A stretch of 64,000 nt of DNA. It comes from Pyrocephalus nanus. Its lineage: Eukaryota > Chordata > Aves > Passeriformes > Tyrannidae. Below are positions 63,301-64,000 of this stretch, in pieces (position 1 is the stretch's first letter; each line of letters starts with the position of its first letter). The position numbers and the translations under genes are program-made. Under the pieces are notes generated by a model. That model was not told the origin of the DNA. It searched no databases and was given only the letters and a program-made list of their open reading frames with translations. The stretch is from NCBI GenBank assembly GCA_038380795.1, contig CM076279.1:4417001-4481000 (forward strand), given 5' to 3'.

Positions 63301-64000
63301 GTGTGTGTTGTGTGTTAAGGGCGCCTTTGAAAGTTTTGCGGTTTGCAGATAACAGGGTCGTGTTTGTGGAGGGGTTTGGTTGGCTCCCATCCTACCCTTC
63401 AGCTATGTCGGAAAGACGAAAAAAGGTGTGAGGTTAAATCTGGTGATTGTTTTACGTAAAAACTTGGTAAGAGAATTTTACTGCATCCTGAGGCTCAGGC
63501 AGCTGGTGTGGAGGTGGTGTGTTCTCCTCCTGCCTCTGGAGCTTAGAGGCTGATCCTCGAGGCTGGTAAATACAAATTCCAGTTGTGTATTTCCAGGAAT
63601 GTTCACCTAGGGAAGAGCTGAGGAATTGTGTTCAGGATTACTATAGGCTGTTGAATTCTGAGTGAACTCTGGCTCTCCTCTCTGTGCAGAAGGACTCTTT
63701 ACATTGTTTTCTGTAGTAACTTAAATGCGTAACCAAGTGTGAAGTGTAAGCATTGTAATTTATTGGAATTTTACATAAGATAAAAGGGTGTCTGATGTAT
63801 GGTGGTACAAGGTAGAGAGAATCAGGTCCAGAGCCTGGAGGCAGAAAACTCAAGCTCAAACATGACCCACTGGTTCTGAGTAAAATGCAAAAAAAAAAAA
63901 AGGGATGTAGTGACTGAACAGTGTAACCTCTGCCCTTGCACAGAGATATTCCTTATGTGGGAAGCTCCTGAGAGAGCATCACATTGAAATGATTCTGAGT
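63301..64000. other. Probable first intron of the next gene
   Basis: Composition returns to AT-rich after the CpG island. There is a 13-A tract near 63,889. No coding exon was recognised before the window ends. Confidence 0.4.

Overview
This is a vertebrate nuclear window, most likely from a bird. It is AT-rich and repeat-poor. The recognisable interspersed repeats are CR1-type LINE fragments whose 3' ends resemble ATTCTGTGAT, and the one complete gene has a vertebrate exon structure. A passerine is plausible from the CR1 tail style, but that is a weak guess.

Layout: positions 1 to about 47,250 hold no gene I can support. This intergenic DNA contains microsatellites, a 21-bp minisatellite (25,981-26,360), one old CR1 fragment (about 45,095-45,330), an odd double hairpin ending in A27 (9,737-9,834), a 188-codon open frame of unknown status (10,377-10,943) and an AATAAA plus A37 retroposon-like end (47,133-47,197).

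Positions 47,788-54,816 on the minus strand carry a complete six-exon PCTP gene (phosphatidylcholine transfer protein, STARD2). All exons were placed by splice sites, reading phase and similarity to the mammalian protein. They join without a frame break into 216 residues from the start that matches mammals, or 240 residues from the first in-frame ATG. The extra residues come from an 18-bp tandem repeat encoding MEEPPG. The promoter lies in a CpG island (about 54,100-54,960), and a poly(A) signal sits at 47,277-47,282.

Positions 55,000-62,270 are intergenic. They include a 72-nt tRNA-Glu(TTC)-like sequence fused directly to a CR1 3' tail (57,262-57,490), which is the most interesting single object in the window. 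A second CpG island (about 62,270-63,300) contains a plus-strand exon-like segment ending in a good splice donor at 62,786/62,787. In human, TMEM100 lies next to PCTP and is transcribed divergently from it, so this is probably the 5' non-coding exon of TMEM100. Its coding exon is not in the window. The expected neighbour on the low-coordinate side (ANKFN1 in human) was not identified.
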